64,000 bases of DNA from Podocnemis expansa (lineage: Eukaryota > Chordata > Testudines > Podocnemididae): positions 5,921,694-5,985,693 of the forward strand of contig ML682003.1 of assembly GCA_007922195.1 (NCBI GenBank). The letters run 5' to 3'. Below the pieces are notes generated by a model, which was not told the origin of the DNA, did not search any database, and saw only the letters and a list, made by a program, of their open reading frames with translations. The position numbers and the translations under genes were made by a program. Below, in pieces: positions 47,277 through 60,183 of this stretch (positions are counted from its first letter, which is position 1; each line of letters opens with the position of its first letter).

Positions 47277-47711
47277 TGGGGTGACCAGCTAACAACTACA
47301 GAATATTGGCAAAAGTGGGAGTGGGGCGATCAACCTTTTCATATGTAAAAAGGCAAAAAAATAAGTATTAATAGTAATGGTATATGCAAAACCTAAACAT
47401 TATTCAATATATTTTAAAAATAAATCGACAACCCATTGTACTAATTAAAAACTGGTTTGTCAGAGCAACAGACATGAGGATCTGGTGCTCCCAGCTACTG
47501 TGGGAGGTAGGGACACCTGAAACTACCAGCTGCCATGGAGGCTTGGAACCACAGGGCCACCCACATCAGCTGGGAGCCCTAGGTCCCCCACAGCAACTTA
47601 GAACTCAAATTTTACTTGAGTCCTGAAATATAAGGACAAATAGCATCTCCTATTTAACAGTGATCAGGATGCAGGATTAAGAATTGAATATTGGGACATC
47701 TGGTCATCCTA
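47277..47711. mobile_element. hAT-like element, relative of the 17584 copy
   Basis: The left end reads TGGGGTGACCAG and the reverse complement of the right end reads TAGGATGACCAG, both like the CAGGG/TAGGGTCACCAG ends of the 281-bp element at 17584. Length is about 435 bp. A clean 8-bp flanking duplication is not visible. The AT-rich interior has no coding capacity. Confidence 0.45.
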
Positions 47712-50700
47712 CATGTATTGCTCATGGGTGACAAAATGCAGAACTTTCTCACAGCTGCCTTGTTACCATGTGATTTCCACTGCCTTTAAATCCTCCTTAT
47801 TTAACACTGTTATCACTATGCTATTGCTCAGCAGTGTCGTCATTAAATGACTAATCTACCTGAAGGTTAGAGCCTCAGCCAGTCTAACATGCATGCCTTA
47901 CATCAGAAGACTGCATCCAACAGACTGCAAACTTCGCATTGACTCTGGGACTATACAGTCTTCCATGCTCTGTACTGCAAGTACAGCTATTAGAGCTCAA
48001 CAGATAATAATGGATGGGGCTAAGATCTCCGGATCTCTACCCATGGAGAAGTGAGGTGCTGCCTGCTCCAGCCATTTGCCTCTGGCCACATGGCAAGCAT
48101 TCTGCAGGTCCAGCATCCGTACTGATGGACAGGAGGGAAATGGGCAGGTTGGGGGAATAAGCCTGCAACCCAAGATCTTGCACAGATTTCTAACTTCAAG
48201 TAGGGGCTGGTCTGACAGACAGTTGGGCATTCCAGCTCCTTTACAACATTAAACATCTGTTTTTGAGACCTAAAGTTGTTCATGATTCTGGACCATAAAG
48301 CTGTCAATCCTCAACCTCGAGCCACTGTCAATTCGAGGGGAAATTCCTTACTAGGAAGAAAGAAAAAAAGGGCTGAGAACAAGGTTGTTTTGTTTTATTA
48401 AAGTTGAGGCTTGGAAACCCTCCATACTGCCCTCAACAAGATAGGTTAGTGGACAGAGTGCAGGAGAAGTAATTGAGGATACAACATGAATGCAATTTAT
48501 CACATGGGGATCAATTCTGAACCCGTAACAAAAATATTACACAGCAAACTTAAAAGGCACTGTAAGTATAGGATCCTGTTGCCATAAAAGTAAGGGTCAG
48601 GTACCGTGCTCATCTCTAGAAAAATCAGGTGTTGGTCAGCGCTCAGCAAGCAGTGTTACAAAACGTCACAATGGTGCCAGTTTCCCAAATGACTGTTCAA
48701 TGTCAGCAGAGCCAGAGGCTGAAAGCAGTGCACCTACCACAAGAGAATATACTCAGCACAGTCCAGTGTGTAGAAATGGAAAATGATTTTGAGGGACTAA
48801 TTTACTGGGCAGATACAGGCACCTTAAGTTTCATTCTGGGACATGTTTTGACTAAGGTAGACTCGCTCCTCCTTTGTTTAAGTCAATGGCAAACATCCCT
48901 TAAACATCAACGAACCAAGCACAAAGAAGCACCCATCAAGAGGATGGGGGAAATTAAAATACTGGAGCTTAGAAGAAAGTGGACACAGCTCTCCCAGCAG
49001 AAAACACTACCCTCTGCTTCTGTATTACAGTATTTTCTTTTCCTTTTCCCCATCTACCTCAATTTTGTTACACAGTGGCCAGTAGCATCATAGCTAAGTG
49101 GTCTGGCCTATGTGCTCGGCCTGCGAGGACAACTGCTTCCTGCATTTTCTCACCCCTGCCTCACTGATATCAACTGCCCACTCTCATCCACATCAGTTCA
49201 GCACCTTTTCCTGCAAGGCTGCAGTAGCTGGACAAAAAGTATGGAAAGCCTGAATTTCAAGGAGCCTTTATGGTTTAGGTAGTAAGTGGAGAGCTTCGTT
49301 GTGTCTTTTTCTGGTTGTACAGCGTCCCGATCCTGAGTGCTGTTCTGATATAAATATTGACTACAATGCTAATACAGTCTTCCACCTAAATCTGAAAGAG
49401 AGCTTGCTTAGTCACTTGGGGGATAGAGTTTAAGTTTAGTGGCTGAAGGGATAACACATGTTAGATCCACCTGGAAACCTATCTTCAATATCAGTAACCT
49501 ATACAGGTAGCAAAACAGGTTGTGTGCTTCCTGGTCTGTCTGAAAAGTCTCCTTGCACTCTAGTAAAACCCCAGCAATGTGTGGTAGGAGGTCTTTTCTA
49601 GCTAGAAACACTAGGCAAGTCCTGTTTTCTTTTTGTGGGGATGGACTTCTTGTATAAATCAGAAGGCTTAAAAGAAGGTTAAAGACAGGTTTTCATACAA
49701 GTGTTTTTCTGTGAAACATGTATTTAAACATATGACTTTTTTTTTTCCTGAATACAAATTCCTCCAATTTTCATTCAAGTTTCACTTCTTCAGCATCCAC
49801 GTCATACAACAAGCTCTCCCGTTACCCGAAGCATGTCCCAAGAGGGAAAGGGTAACATTTTTGTAAATATACAGTGCAGGTCCTAAGTGTACTGAGAGCA
49901 CTTTTGAAAAATTATATCCAAAACCTGAATTTCTAATACAAAAGCAAGCAGTATTTATTTTTGTTAAAACAGTGAGTCAGATGTCATTTGTAGCATGAAT
50001 AAAACATGCCCATTTTTTGTAGGTCAACTTTCACATTGCTGTTACCGAATCAATCTCATTGTAGGAGCAATAACTGACGACACAGCATGGGAGACTAGAG
50101 TGACAGTGCGCACTGTGTGAGTGGGTGGACATGGTGCTCTCTGCAAAGATCACAATCCAGTTACACAGAGAAGGTCCGGACTACATGAGGAAATTAGAGG
50201 AAATTGTTATAATCAGTTAAGTCATCATGTAACCTTCTTAGGAAAAGTATTCAGAGCTTAAGCAATCAAGCACTACTCTGGACAAAGCTACGAAGCCTTC
50301 TCCCCCCATAGGCATTTTTGAGCACTCACTCACTAAATGCAGGTGGCAAGTGAGGACTCCGAGACAGTAATAGGAACCTATGTTACTCATGACCTGGTGG
50401 AAGAAAGCCAAGTACCAGTTATTCATTCAATGAGGGAATGTGGGACAGATTTCTGGGAGAAAGCTAAAATGATCTGTTCTAGGGAGAAAAAGTTTCTGCT
50501 CAGGCTGGTGGGGCAAGACCCACTGGAAGAATTCTGGAGAGTGGTGAAACTCTCCCACGCTTATTTCTTCTACCCAGACCAGACAGATGATGGCCACAGC
50601 AAGCGAGGGGAAAACACTGGTCTCAGCCACTTAGAGCAGCAGCTTTGGACACTACAAACAGCAAAAGCTTGTAGTTCTCCAGGCCTGATTAAGTCATGAC

Positions 50701-50909
50701 CCTTCATAGCTTGAAAAGATATTCAGTTTTCAGCTGAGAGAACAAGTTCAGCTCATGTGATGAGGTGTCTTCAGGGTGATTATACCAATACGGATTCACT
50801 TTTAAGACCCATGTACTCAATCCAGAATCTTCAGAAGGTAACAGCTCATCTTGTTACAGTAGAAATCCCCTCTCTCGTTTCATCTTTTTCAGCATCAGTT
50901 AACAATGGA

Positions 50910-51004
50910 AAAGCTCATGCAAAAAATAAATCTGTTAGTCTTAAAGTGCCACACAACTCCTTGTTGTTTTTTCACTGGACTAGACTAACACAGCTATCCC
51001 TTTT
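50910..51004 (+). mobile_element. Penelope-like terminal fragment
   Basis: The sequence AAGCTCATGCAAAAAATAAA followed by TCTGTTAGTCTTAAAGTGCC and then ACTCCTTGTTG...AGACTAACACAGCTATCCC matches the 3' terminal part of the element family seen at 29443-29550. No coding part is left. Confidence 0.6.
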
Positions 51005-51620
51005 AAAGTTAACAATGGGGCACTATTAACCACTGAAACATCTAGGGCTGGTCGGCACAGGGAGCTGCCACCTAGATTGCCCAATCTCTCCAGGCTGTGA
51101 AAAATCAACACCCTATAAGACAGCTAAGTCAACCCGACCCTGCAGGCAGCACTCAAACCTGATGTACACTCATGGCTGTGCCAGCAGAACGTTGCTGCTT
51201 AGGTGTTAGGGGCCACCCTGTGATCTAAGTTGTCAGTATAAGTGCAGGTGTAGCTGTGGCACACTAGCAGGAGAGCTCATTCCTGCCAACATAATAAAAC
51301 CATGTAAACAAGTGGTGGCTGCCATGGCTGCTGAAAACACTTGTGTGTCAACAAAACCCATATCCCTTGGGGAGGGAGGAGTGCTTCCCACACCCCACAG
51401 TGACATAGCTTGTTGGTGTAACAAGTGTAGACAAGGCTGACATCAAAGGAAGACTTCTTCCATCAACCTAGTTACTGACTCTTGGGAAGGCAGACTGACT
51501 ACCGTGACAGGAGAACCCTTCCTGCTGGAGTAGGGAGTACCTGCACTGAAGCACTGGGAATGTTTTAACTTCCGCAGTTCTACATGTACTTTGCAGGCAT
51601 AGCCCTAGTGACCTGTAAAG

Positions 51621-51712
51621 ACAAAGAGTCCTGGGGCACCTTAAAGGCTAACAAATTTCTTTGAGCATAAGCTTTCATAGGCTCCAACCCACTTCATCAG
51701 ATGCACGTGAGC
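51621..51712 (-). mobile_element. Penelope-like terminal fragment with hammerhead-like core
   Basis: Read on the minus strand, 51700-51694 is CTGATGA, 51693-51677 is a stem-loop AGTGGGTTGGAGCCTAT, 51676-51674 is GAA, and 51673-51663 is AGCTTATGCTC, in which AGC can pair with GCT around a UUAU loop and is followed by a C. This is the order of a hammerhead core: CUGANGA, stem II, GAA, stem III with a cleavage-site C. A stem I partner is not visible. The rest of the fragment ends in AACAAATTTCTTTGAGC and GACTCTTTGT. Confidence 0.6.
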
Positions 51713-53530
51713 TGGTGGGTTCTCCACCCCCTGAAGCATTTAAGGATATGTCCATACGTACAGCACCATGAAGAAAAAAATATGCACATCCACAAGCAGC
51801 ATAAGCTATGTTGGAGGGGGTGGGAGGAGAGAAACTTCTGCCATCATAGATCTGTGCACACTAGCACTTAGGTTGGTGCAACTTACATCACTCAGGGGGT
51901 GAAATATTCACCCACCACCAGTGACATCGTTTACACTGACATAAATGTTAGTGTAGACGTAACAAGAGGTCAGTCAGTCAGTCAAAGTGATTGAGTAACA
52001 CAATCAAAAGTTTGGGCTTGATGCAAGAAAGTTCTGAATGAAGTTCTTGGGCTTGTATTATGCTCAGGGAACAGAACCAGTATTTATGGGCCTGGTTCTA
52101 TTTCAATTGCATTCAGTATGTTGAAGTGCAGTTCTGGGTCAAGCTACCAAAACAAACAAAAGCCACACAGGTTAGTGGGTCGAACCAGATCAAATCAAGT
52201 TTCCATCTTAGAAGAAACTTAAACAAACAAAACAAAACAAAAACTGGGAATTGAAACTATTTTGATCTGACCATTTTAAGCCAACTTCACATTAGTTTTC
52301 CTAGTGTTTTTGCATTGTAAAACTGAAGAATTTTATGGGCAGTTTGTTTAAGAATATATTAAACTTCTGTGATAAAAGGATAAATTTGAGTTTGGGGCAC
52401 AGGCCCTACCTTACATGGGACACCTGGAGGGAAGAGCTTTCCCAGGGGCATGGGATAGTGGCAAGAAGCCTGTCTAAGGGGAAGAAAGGCTGAAGAGCCA
52501 TTTTCTTTTTCCTCCACCTCACCCCCACTGAGCCTCAAAATTGGTTCTCTCTTGCTGGGGTACCTGCCGCCTCACATGGTATGTAGGCAGCTCCTAAGCG
52601 TCCGCTCCCTTACCCTATTCGACTTCCTAGATAGGCAGGAGTTCAGACTCAATGACTTCACCAGCTCCTTCAAGGCCTCAATCCATGATCCACAGAATTT
52701 AAAACTGGCAGGTACCGTTCAAGCCACTCTGACTTCCTGCCTCACACAGCAATTACATTTCACTCAGTGACTGTCTTTTGACTACTAGTTTGCAAGGACT
52801 GCTAGAATTCAGCTACGCAAATGAGTGACCTTTCAGGGCAGTGTTAATCTGAACAGGGCCTTACTCAGTCCGCAGGGGACAGATGCCTCAGTGGCTGAGA
52901 CCAGAACTCCTGCCATTCCAATTGACTGTGTGACTCTGCTGTTCTCTGCGAGGATTAGCACCCAGGGAAGAATATTGCTGCTCTGATTACAGGACCTCTG
53001 AGCCTTCAGCCTCCTGCTATGCTGACTGAAGCACAGGCTGGCTCCTCTAGCCAGATTACATAGAAGCAACAGCTCAAAATGTGACTGAGAAGAACAGTGT
53101 TGTATCACACCCGCCTTTTCTCTGCGCTGTCAAAGAGGCTTTGGCAGCACCACATGCTATGGCCCTGGCCACAAAGCACAAGGGGGCAGTCGTGCTGCTG
53201 GTGTAACTAAAAAAATCATCTAAAGCAATCCACTCCGGTGAGCAGGAAGAGTGAGGTCCTTTGGCAATTCTGATGGAGCAGCAAGCTACAGTCAGGATGC
53301 TGGATCTGGAGCAATGCGTTCAAATGAAACTGGATACGATTTCCTAGAAGGCATGGGGATGATGGGGAGAAAGGGGATGGAGGCTCAGAGGTACTCTAAA
53401 CTAGGCCTGTATGAAGTATCTGGCAACACTTAGTCACTGCTGTTCCTGACCCGTGCAGAAGGCTGCTACGGAACAAGGTCCACTCTCCACAAGTTCCAGA
53501 GGAGTACCTGTGTTATAGTTTAGTTCAGCA

Positions 53531-53632
53531 AAACAAACAAGAAGTCCTGTGGCACTTTTAAAAACTGAGAAATTTATTTATTACACAAAAGCTCATAGTC
53601 TTTAGAAGTGCCACAGGACTCCTCATTTGTTT
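53531..53632. mobile_element. Penelope-like palindromic fragment (inverted terminal pair)
   Basis: The left arm at 53531-53566 (AAACAAACAAGAAGTCCTGT...) is matched by the reverse complement of the right arm at 53597-53632 (...CCACAGGACTCCTCATTTGT). Between them lies a 30-bp loop with TTTATTTATTACAC. So two terminal pieces of the same family lie head to head and can form a hairpin. Confidence 0.65.
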
Positions 53633-56270
53633 CATTCCCACAAGAGCTCTGGTATCTCCACGCAAGCCAGGAGGAAAGCTCAGGGCATCACCTAAGACCA
53701 CAATCCTGAGAACAGAGAGGGGTCACTGATGAACATTCAGGTGAAACCCTGCTCCAGAACAGCCTGAAGAGTAACCAGTGCAGAGAATGAGTGAAATGAA
53801 ATGAATTCAATATAGAGGGCAGCTTAGAGAAAGCCAAGAACAAAAACTGAGTCTGTGAATGCAATCCTGTCACACATACCCCCCATATACCCCACCGACA
53901 CACACACGAGGCTCCAGTGCAATGGCTGAAGTTGTACAAAAGGAAAGAAAGGGCTCATGCTACAAGCCAATGGAGAAAGATGCCAGTTGGGTTGACTTAT
54001 TTGAACATCAGTATCAGATCACTGCCGGTAACTTATTTCAGATTTCGATCACCACACTCCAAACACAAGTACTCCCCCAGTCTTTAACCTGCAGTTTGGA
54101 ACGGCCAATAAAACTGACTTCAGATGATCTCAAGGAGTGACTAAGCTCATAAAAAGCAGCAGCGCAGATAAAATGCACGGATCCCATATTATGCACAGTG
54201 TTACAAGCCATCAAAGCCATTTTAAAATCAAGCTGATGTTTGACTCTCAGCCAGTGTAGCTCCCTCAAGACTGGACTGACATGCAGAGGCCATGGTGAGA
54301 GAATTAATGTTTTGGCCCCAGTCACTAGAACAGCTGGTGTCTAAGCAGCCTTCACATAGGGAGGCTGTAAAATAACACATTACAGTTGTCTAATTTAGAG
54401 GTCATAAAAGCATGGACCACAGTCTCAGCATCAGGCTAGAATAGCCAGAGTTCAGCCAAGACTGGAGTGGCTAAGACAGCATGCAAGAACACCATGCCTG
54501 CAATTGAGAATACATGAGAACCACAATGTACACCACAGTGACTGGGGAGAGGAAACCAAGCCCCCTTTCCCTGCACCAGGCTAACATGAGAGGTGAGCAG
54601 ATTCCAAACATGTGGCCTCTTCCCACCAGTACCAGGAAAGAGACATTTAACCAGGCAGGTGCAGTTTTCTTGCCAGTATCTGAGCTCCTGGAATCTTACC
54701 TCCCTTGGCAGCGTAAACATTGGCTACCCACTTTTTGAAACAGCAGATATTCCAACCAATGATGCCAATAAAGCCCACCAGTGCAGGTATGCTAATTTAG
54801 TTCCCAGGGAGACCTTGGAAAGGACTGCAGATGGGGAGAGACAGACGGAGCACTATAACACCATCACCACCACCTTTCCATTATCAGACAGGGCTGGGGC
54901 ACATCTTGTGATAACGCATGGTCCTCGCTTCATGGACAACCTGGGAAAAGGGCTCTGGGGAGGCGGAAGCCAGCACTAACGCTGCTCTGCTTAGATTACT
55001 GCAGCACACAAGGAAATGGAGGATGAAATTCCTGTTAATGGAATGCAGCTGGAGAGAGGAAAGACAGCTTTATCTACACTAATACACTCAGATGTTAGCT
55101 CTTGCAGCCCTTTCCAGCATGGGGATCTTTTGCTGCATAATAAAACTAACTAATTTCTGGACTTGAAGCTTTACTGTGACTCTTCCAGAAGTCAAGGGCC
55201 CTGACAGTGATGTCTCACTTCCAGACCGTAGACCTGTGCATGTGCTGATTTAAGGCCTTTGGTTGCACTGTCACAATCTGCTAAACAAAAGGAATCTGGA
55301 AACTGACAGCTCTGGCCACACAGGCAGCAATGGAGTTCCCCCAACAATACAGGCTCCCAGGAACGTCACTTGACAGGCTTTTGACTGATTGCAGCAGAGT
55401 AGAACGGCAGGTGGTCAGCGCTCCATCTGACTGGCACAGGATGGAGGAGATTAACACATCTCTGCTGTGGTGTGAAGGTGAAGCCTGTGGAGACCAGAGG
55501 TTCTTGCACTTAATTCTCTAGCTGATCCACACAGACATGCTGATGGTTCATGAGAGACAACGCAGACACCAACAGCCTCCAGGGACCTCACCTCTGTTCT
55601 AAGTGAAAGGTTGCACTCTGGCCATCCTGATATCAACAGCAAAAGTTGGAATAAGATTACCTAGCTTGCAGAAAGCAACACATCACTCCAGAGTTGCCTG
55701 CAGGCAACAGAGGAAGCCAACATTTCGTTTAACTCGAGCAGTTCGTCTTTTGTCAACAGTTCAGGGGTTCAGAGAACTGGCTTTCATGAGCTGCAGTCCC
55801 AGATTTCCAGCAGGGGTACAGGCAAGAAGGAATACAGGATGCTTCCTGAGGCTTCTGGCATCTGTTCAATGACCAAAAGTAATGGTGCAAGGACAGAGCC
55901 CCTCCTTGGCAGCTTCCTCATTGCTCCCTGGGAAATCCCTCCCCATCAAGGCGCTAAAGTGAGGGGAAATCTCTGCCATTGTTTCCTCAAGGCAAGGATA
56001 GCATGTGGCTTGCCTAAATTCACCCTCGGACCACACTAGAAAAAGACCAGCCAGCCCTAAAGTTAGCTGTCACTGCAAGCAATGCTATCTGGTTAATGGG
56101 GATGTGTCACGCTTTCATGCAGCAGCAGTAGGAAGAGGTCTGCACTAAGCTCCAGGGCAGTGGAATTCCTCTTTAAAAGCTGCTCTCCTGATCCTTTGGG
56201 CACAAAACAGGGAGAAGAATAGCAGATGCTTCCTAAAAATGGGCTCTCCTTTAACTACAGAAGGCCAGAA

Positions 56271-56428
56271 ATACATTTTTTGCATGAGCTTTCGTGGAAG
56301 AAAATCCCACGAAGTAGGATTTTCTCCCATGAAAGCTCATGCGAAAAATAAATCTGTTAGTCTTAAAGTGCCACAGAACTCCTTGTTTTTTTTGCTGGAT
56401 TAGACTAACACGGCTATCCCTTTGGAAA
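56271..56428. mobile_element. Penelope-like palindromic fragment
   Basis: The left arm (56275-56309, TTTTTGCATGAGCTTTCGTG...) is inverted relative to the right arm (56317-56350, ...CCCATGAAAGCTCATGCGAA). The right arm continues as the normal terminal part with TTAGTCTTAAAGTGCCACAG and AGACTAACACGGCTATCC. The junction falls just before the stem II region of the hammerhead-like core, and the CTGATGA box is missing in both arms. Confidence 0.65.
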
Positions 56429-59400
56429 TTGGAAATACACTGCAAATAAGCTAGAGTGCAGCCCACTCCCTCTACTCTTTCCATGATGCCAGCTGTGATG
56501 TCCTACTCATGTTTCTCCCACTGCTTTCCATGCTCCTCAACACATCCATCTGTCACCCTCTCTCCACCTGAAAGTTCCTTATAAAAAAATGCACTACTTC
56601 CATGATACCCTCAGCGAGCCAGCATTCACTCACATTCCTTCCTCCTGGGAGATCCTCTTTTTCACATATACAGAAAGTGAAATGCATCAAGGTGTGCTCC
56701 CGTTTCAATGAAGACTGGCATGATCACATGGCTGTTTCCCTCAGCTTTCCTCTCTACTCTAGCTGAGCAACATTATGGGGCTGACACCACACATGTCTTC
56801 TGGGACAAACTCAGTGCACTGCTGGCCACTACAACATCAAAGACTATTGGGGGCTTGCACAGGACTTGTGTGGAAACAGCTAAGTGCTATTCTACCAGGT
56901 CTGCAGCTGTTCAGAACAGAGCAAGTTCCAAATGGAACTCAATACAATTAAATGGAAATGGGTTCAAAACAGCTGCACAAGGATGGTAAAGAGAGGTGGT
57001 TTTATACTCACAAACCCCCTCTCCTTTTACTCCGATCACCAGTTTACAACTGAGGGTCTTCAGTTTCAGACTCCCAGCCAATTGTGCTGGAAAGACATGT
57101 TAGTGAGCCACCTAGCCAGTGCTCCTGCACAGATCTTTTGCCCAATCTGCAGTAATGGACACAAGATTACAAGTTCATAAAGCATGGTGTAAAACACAAA
57201 CTGCTAGCCAGCTATTTCACACACGATCTTCTTACAGATTTTATGTCTTTGTTATATAAACTGGGCCTCATTTTTTCCACTCCTGTTAAACTGACATTCA
57301 GAGCAAAACAGTTGCTCTAACTACTACTCAAGGGTGGTAGAGAGAAAATGGGGTTGCAAAGTTTTACCTTTTACCCTCATTTTAAGTTTAGAGCTATGAG
57401 AATTGTTCAGCTACTCAACCCCCAAATGACTTCAGGAGGTTTAATGCCAAAAAGTGGAAGACTTCCATTAAGAAGGTTTTCTGACTAACAGCTTGGATAT
57501 CACCTAGTTGGCTTCATTATGTCCTAGCTCAGCTTTTCTCTCACCTAACACTGATGGATTCAATCTTTTCAACAAATGCTCTAATGCAAACTCTATCCCC
57601 TCAGCTCAGTGTCAAATGATAATATATTATTTGTTGCTTTTGGAACCCTGAAACAATAAAGAAAGTTACATGGGTCAAAATTATTTGATATGATTTACTG
57701 GGGGTTTTGCATACGGTAAATGCATTCTGGTGAAGAAGAATCATACAGCAAAGGCCAAGTTCTGATGTCAGTTCAGATTTATTTTTATCAAGAGAAATTT
57801 TAACTTTTAAATTCTGCTAGCAACTGGGGCCTTGTAAAAGCGGCAGGCCTTATAAACAGCGTCTGGTCAGCAGGAAGCACTCTCACCGTTCCATGGCAAA
57901 ACTTCATGCTCCAAGCCAAAGCAAACGCAGTCCCTAATGGAGGCGGGGGAAGCTGATAAAAACAGGTGCAGACACCATGGCTAGCCCATTGCTTTCAACA
58001 ATCTGTTCAGAATTAAACTTTCGGATACACTTAAGTTCCCCCTGGACAAAGCAGAGCCAATGAATCTCTAGAAAGTGACAACTTCTTTGCCTCACCTTCC
58101 TGCTTTGTGTTTTGCAGAAGGGTAACAGCACTTGGTAAAGCAAGCTGGAGAGAGTGTGTGTGTGGTATTGGGGGAGCTTGGGCCATGACTACAAGCGGCA
58201 AATGGGTGCTAGTGGCCAGGGATGGTCTTTTCTCTTCCGCCAAGCAAAGGAACCTGCCAGCATGAACAGCCACAAGATCCATTCCTAACTCAGACCTGCT
58301 GGCTTGTGCTTTCCCACGCTACTTCTACTAAATCAGTGATCAAACTTTAAAGCTACAAGCCAGACAGACAATGTGAAGTCACAGCAGTATCTTCTTTTCC
58401 ATAACAGCTGCTGATCAGAAGCCAACATATTAGTATTACAGGGAGTATGTGTGCAAGAGAAAGGTGTTCCAGGGCATGATTTTGTGGCTAGGCTAAGTCA
58501 CAAAATAATGATGCCTTCAACCCTGAGGTCAAGATAAGCCACTTTTCTTTACACACTAGCTGATAACACCTTGAAACTCCTGAGCTATGAGACACATGGA
58601 TTGGTCTGGAGTCAGGAAGGAATATTTTTTTCAGATACTAAGGAACACTTCAACCCCAGACTGTGTGTGGCACTGTGAAAGAGCCAGCAGCTTTTTAATT
58701 TTGGCTGTCAGTTTAAAACCAAAACAGTTACAGCCTACATATCCCAGAAGAAAGTCTCTGGCTTACAGAACCTTCTAAAACTGGAACTAAAGATCCAGCA
58801 AAAACAAAAGCAGAGGAAAAAGGAATGGGGGCCATTAGAAACTGGAGTAACTGAAGGCCAGCCTCTGTCTAAATTTTGGTTTACTTAGTAGTCTCATTTG
58901 CCTCATCTGAGATATCAAGAACATAACTACCATCCAGTCACAGGGACAGAGTTAAAACAGGCGGCTTTTCCCAACAGACTCCTATGATTTTCTATGTAAA
59001 ACAATCAAAGTGCACGTAATTTGCTATTTTAAGTAAGAGTTGGGATTCTACTTGGAATAGTAAAATAATCTGTCAGTATAAATTAGAAGTCTCAAACATG
59101 CGGCTCACATGCGTCCCACTGAGCTGCCTCCTGTGGCCCCTGATAACCCCCAGAATCCTGGGGCTCCCACCTTTCCAACCTTGGAGTTTTCTGCAGATGG
59201 AGACCAAGCAGCCTCACCTCCCCCCTGCGTTATCAGCCACTGACAGGGAAGAGCGGAAGTGCTGCCTGAGAGCTGCCCTATTCACATGCAGCAGCAGAAG
59301 CAGGCTAAGCTGTCCAGAGAAGGCTCAGGTGGGGGGCTAAGGGGGCTTAAAGGAGGGCAGCCTGAGCCTGTGGGCAGGGTTCACAGGGGGCTCCATTCTG

Positions 59401-59528
59401 GGGGAGCACCAGAAAGCCCCACCACTAGCCACAGCACGGCCCCCAGGGCTTTCCCCTTTGCCCTTTGCACAGGCAGGGGGTGTTCCCCCCACGAGGGTGG
59501 GGTAGTGTTTTTTTTTCCGCCCACCCCA

Positions 59529-59850
59529 GTGCTGCTAAATTCTGGCAGGCAGGGGATGTTTTCTCCTCTGCCAGCCCCACTCAGCCAAAGTCAAGTGGGC
59601 ACGTGGGTGGGGGTTGCTTCCCCTTCTGCCAACGCCAGAGCAACTAAATTTGGGTGGACGGGGAGTGTTTTCCCCTACACCAGCCCCACCACAGCCAAAT
59701 TCGAGTGGGCAGGCGGACAGGAGGTGTTTCCCCTTCTGCCGAACCCAGCACAGCTAAATTCAGGGGGACGAGGGGTGTTTCCCCCTCTGCCAACCCCAGT
59801 GTGGCCAAATTTAAGCAAGTGGTGGGGAGGGTGTTTCCCCCACCACCGGT
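59529..59850. repeat. Minisatellite, about six units of 50-59 bp
   Basis: The marker (C/T)(C/T)AAATT(C/T) or its variant recurs at 59537, 59587, 59646, 59697, 59756 and 59807. Spacings are 50, 59, 51, 59 and 51, hinting at a higher-order unit of about 110 bp. Each unit also has a GGGTGTTTCCCC-like core. The array is imperfect but unambiguous. Confidence 0.85.
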
Positions 59851-60027
59851 CCCCAGCGCTGCCCCCTGGGCCAGGCAGGGGGCTGCTTATTTACAGTCCT
59901 GTGGAGGGCTCTGACCAACCTGTTTGCAGCCTGTCCTGGGATGTGACTGCTCTCCTCCCCTCCTGGGTTGGGGATACATGCAGCCCCCTCTTTTTAAAAC
60001 AAAACAACCCCCCCCCCAAATCTTCTA

Positions 60028-60183
60028 AAACAATTTAATTTTATTTAAAAGACTAAAACCTTTATAAAAATTTAATTTCAATTAAATTTAATTAAATTTT
60101 AATAAATCAAACTGCAATGAATTCACTTCAATTAACATCAATTTGAAGTCAATGAATTAAATTTAATTTTAATTAAATTAACC
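60028..60183. repeat. AT-rich low-complexity tract
   Basis: Mostly repeated AATTTAATT-type words with only scattered G or C. It lies inside the 1.46-kb hAT-type element. Confidence 0.85.

Noticed and set aside
48629..49093. 154-codon plus-strand open frame in intron 4
   Set aside because: No recognised domain, no splice support and an AT-rich end. It is likely to be chance or an old repeat.
50337..50699. 120-codon plus-strand open frame in intron 4
   Set aside because: Somewhat protein-like but no family recognised, and it lies just before a Penelope-like fragment. Not enough to call a gene.
59259..60038. 259-codon plus-strand open frame, the longest in the window
   Set aside because: It spans a minisatellite inside a hAT-type element. 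The protein is proline/glycine-rich repeats without any domain, so it is probably a by-product of repeat structure.
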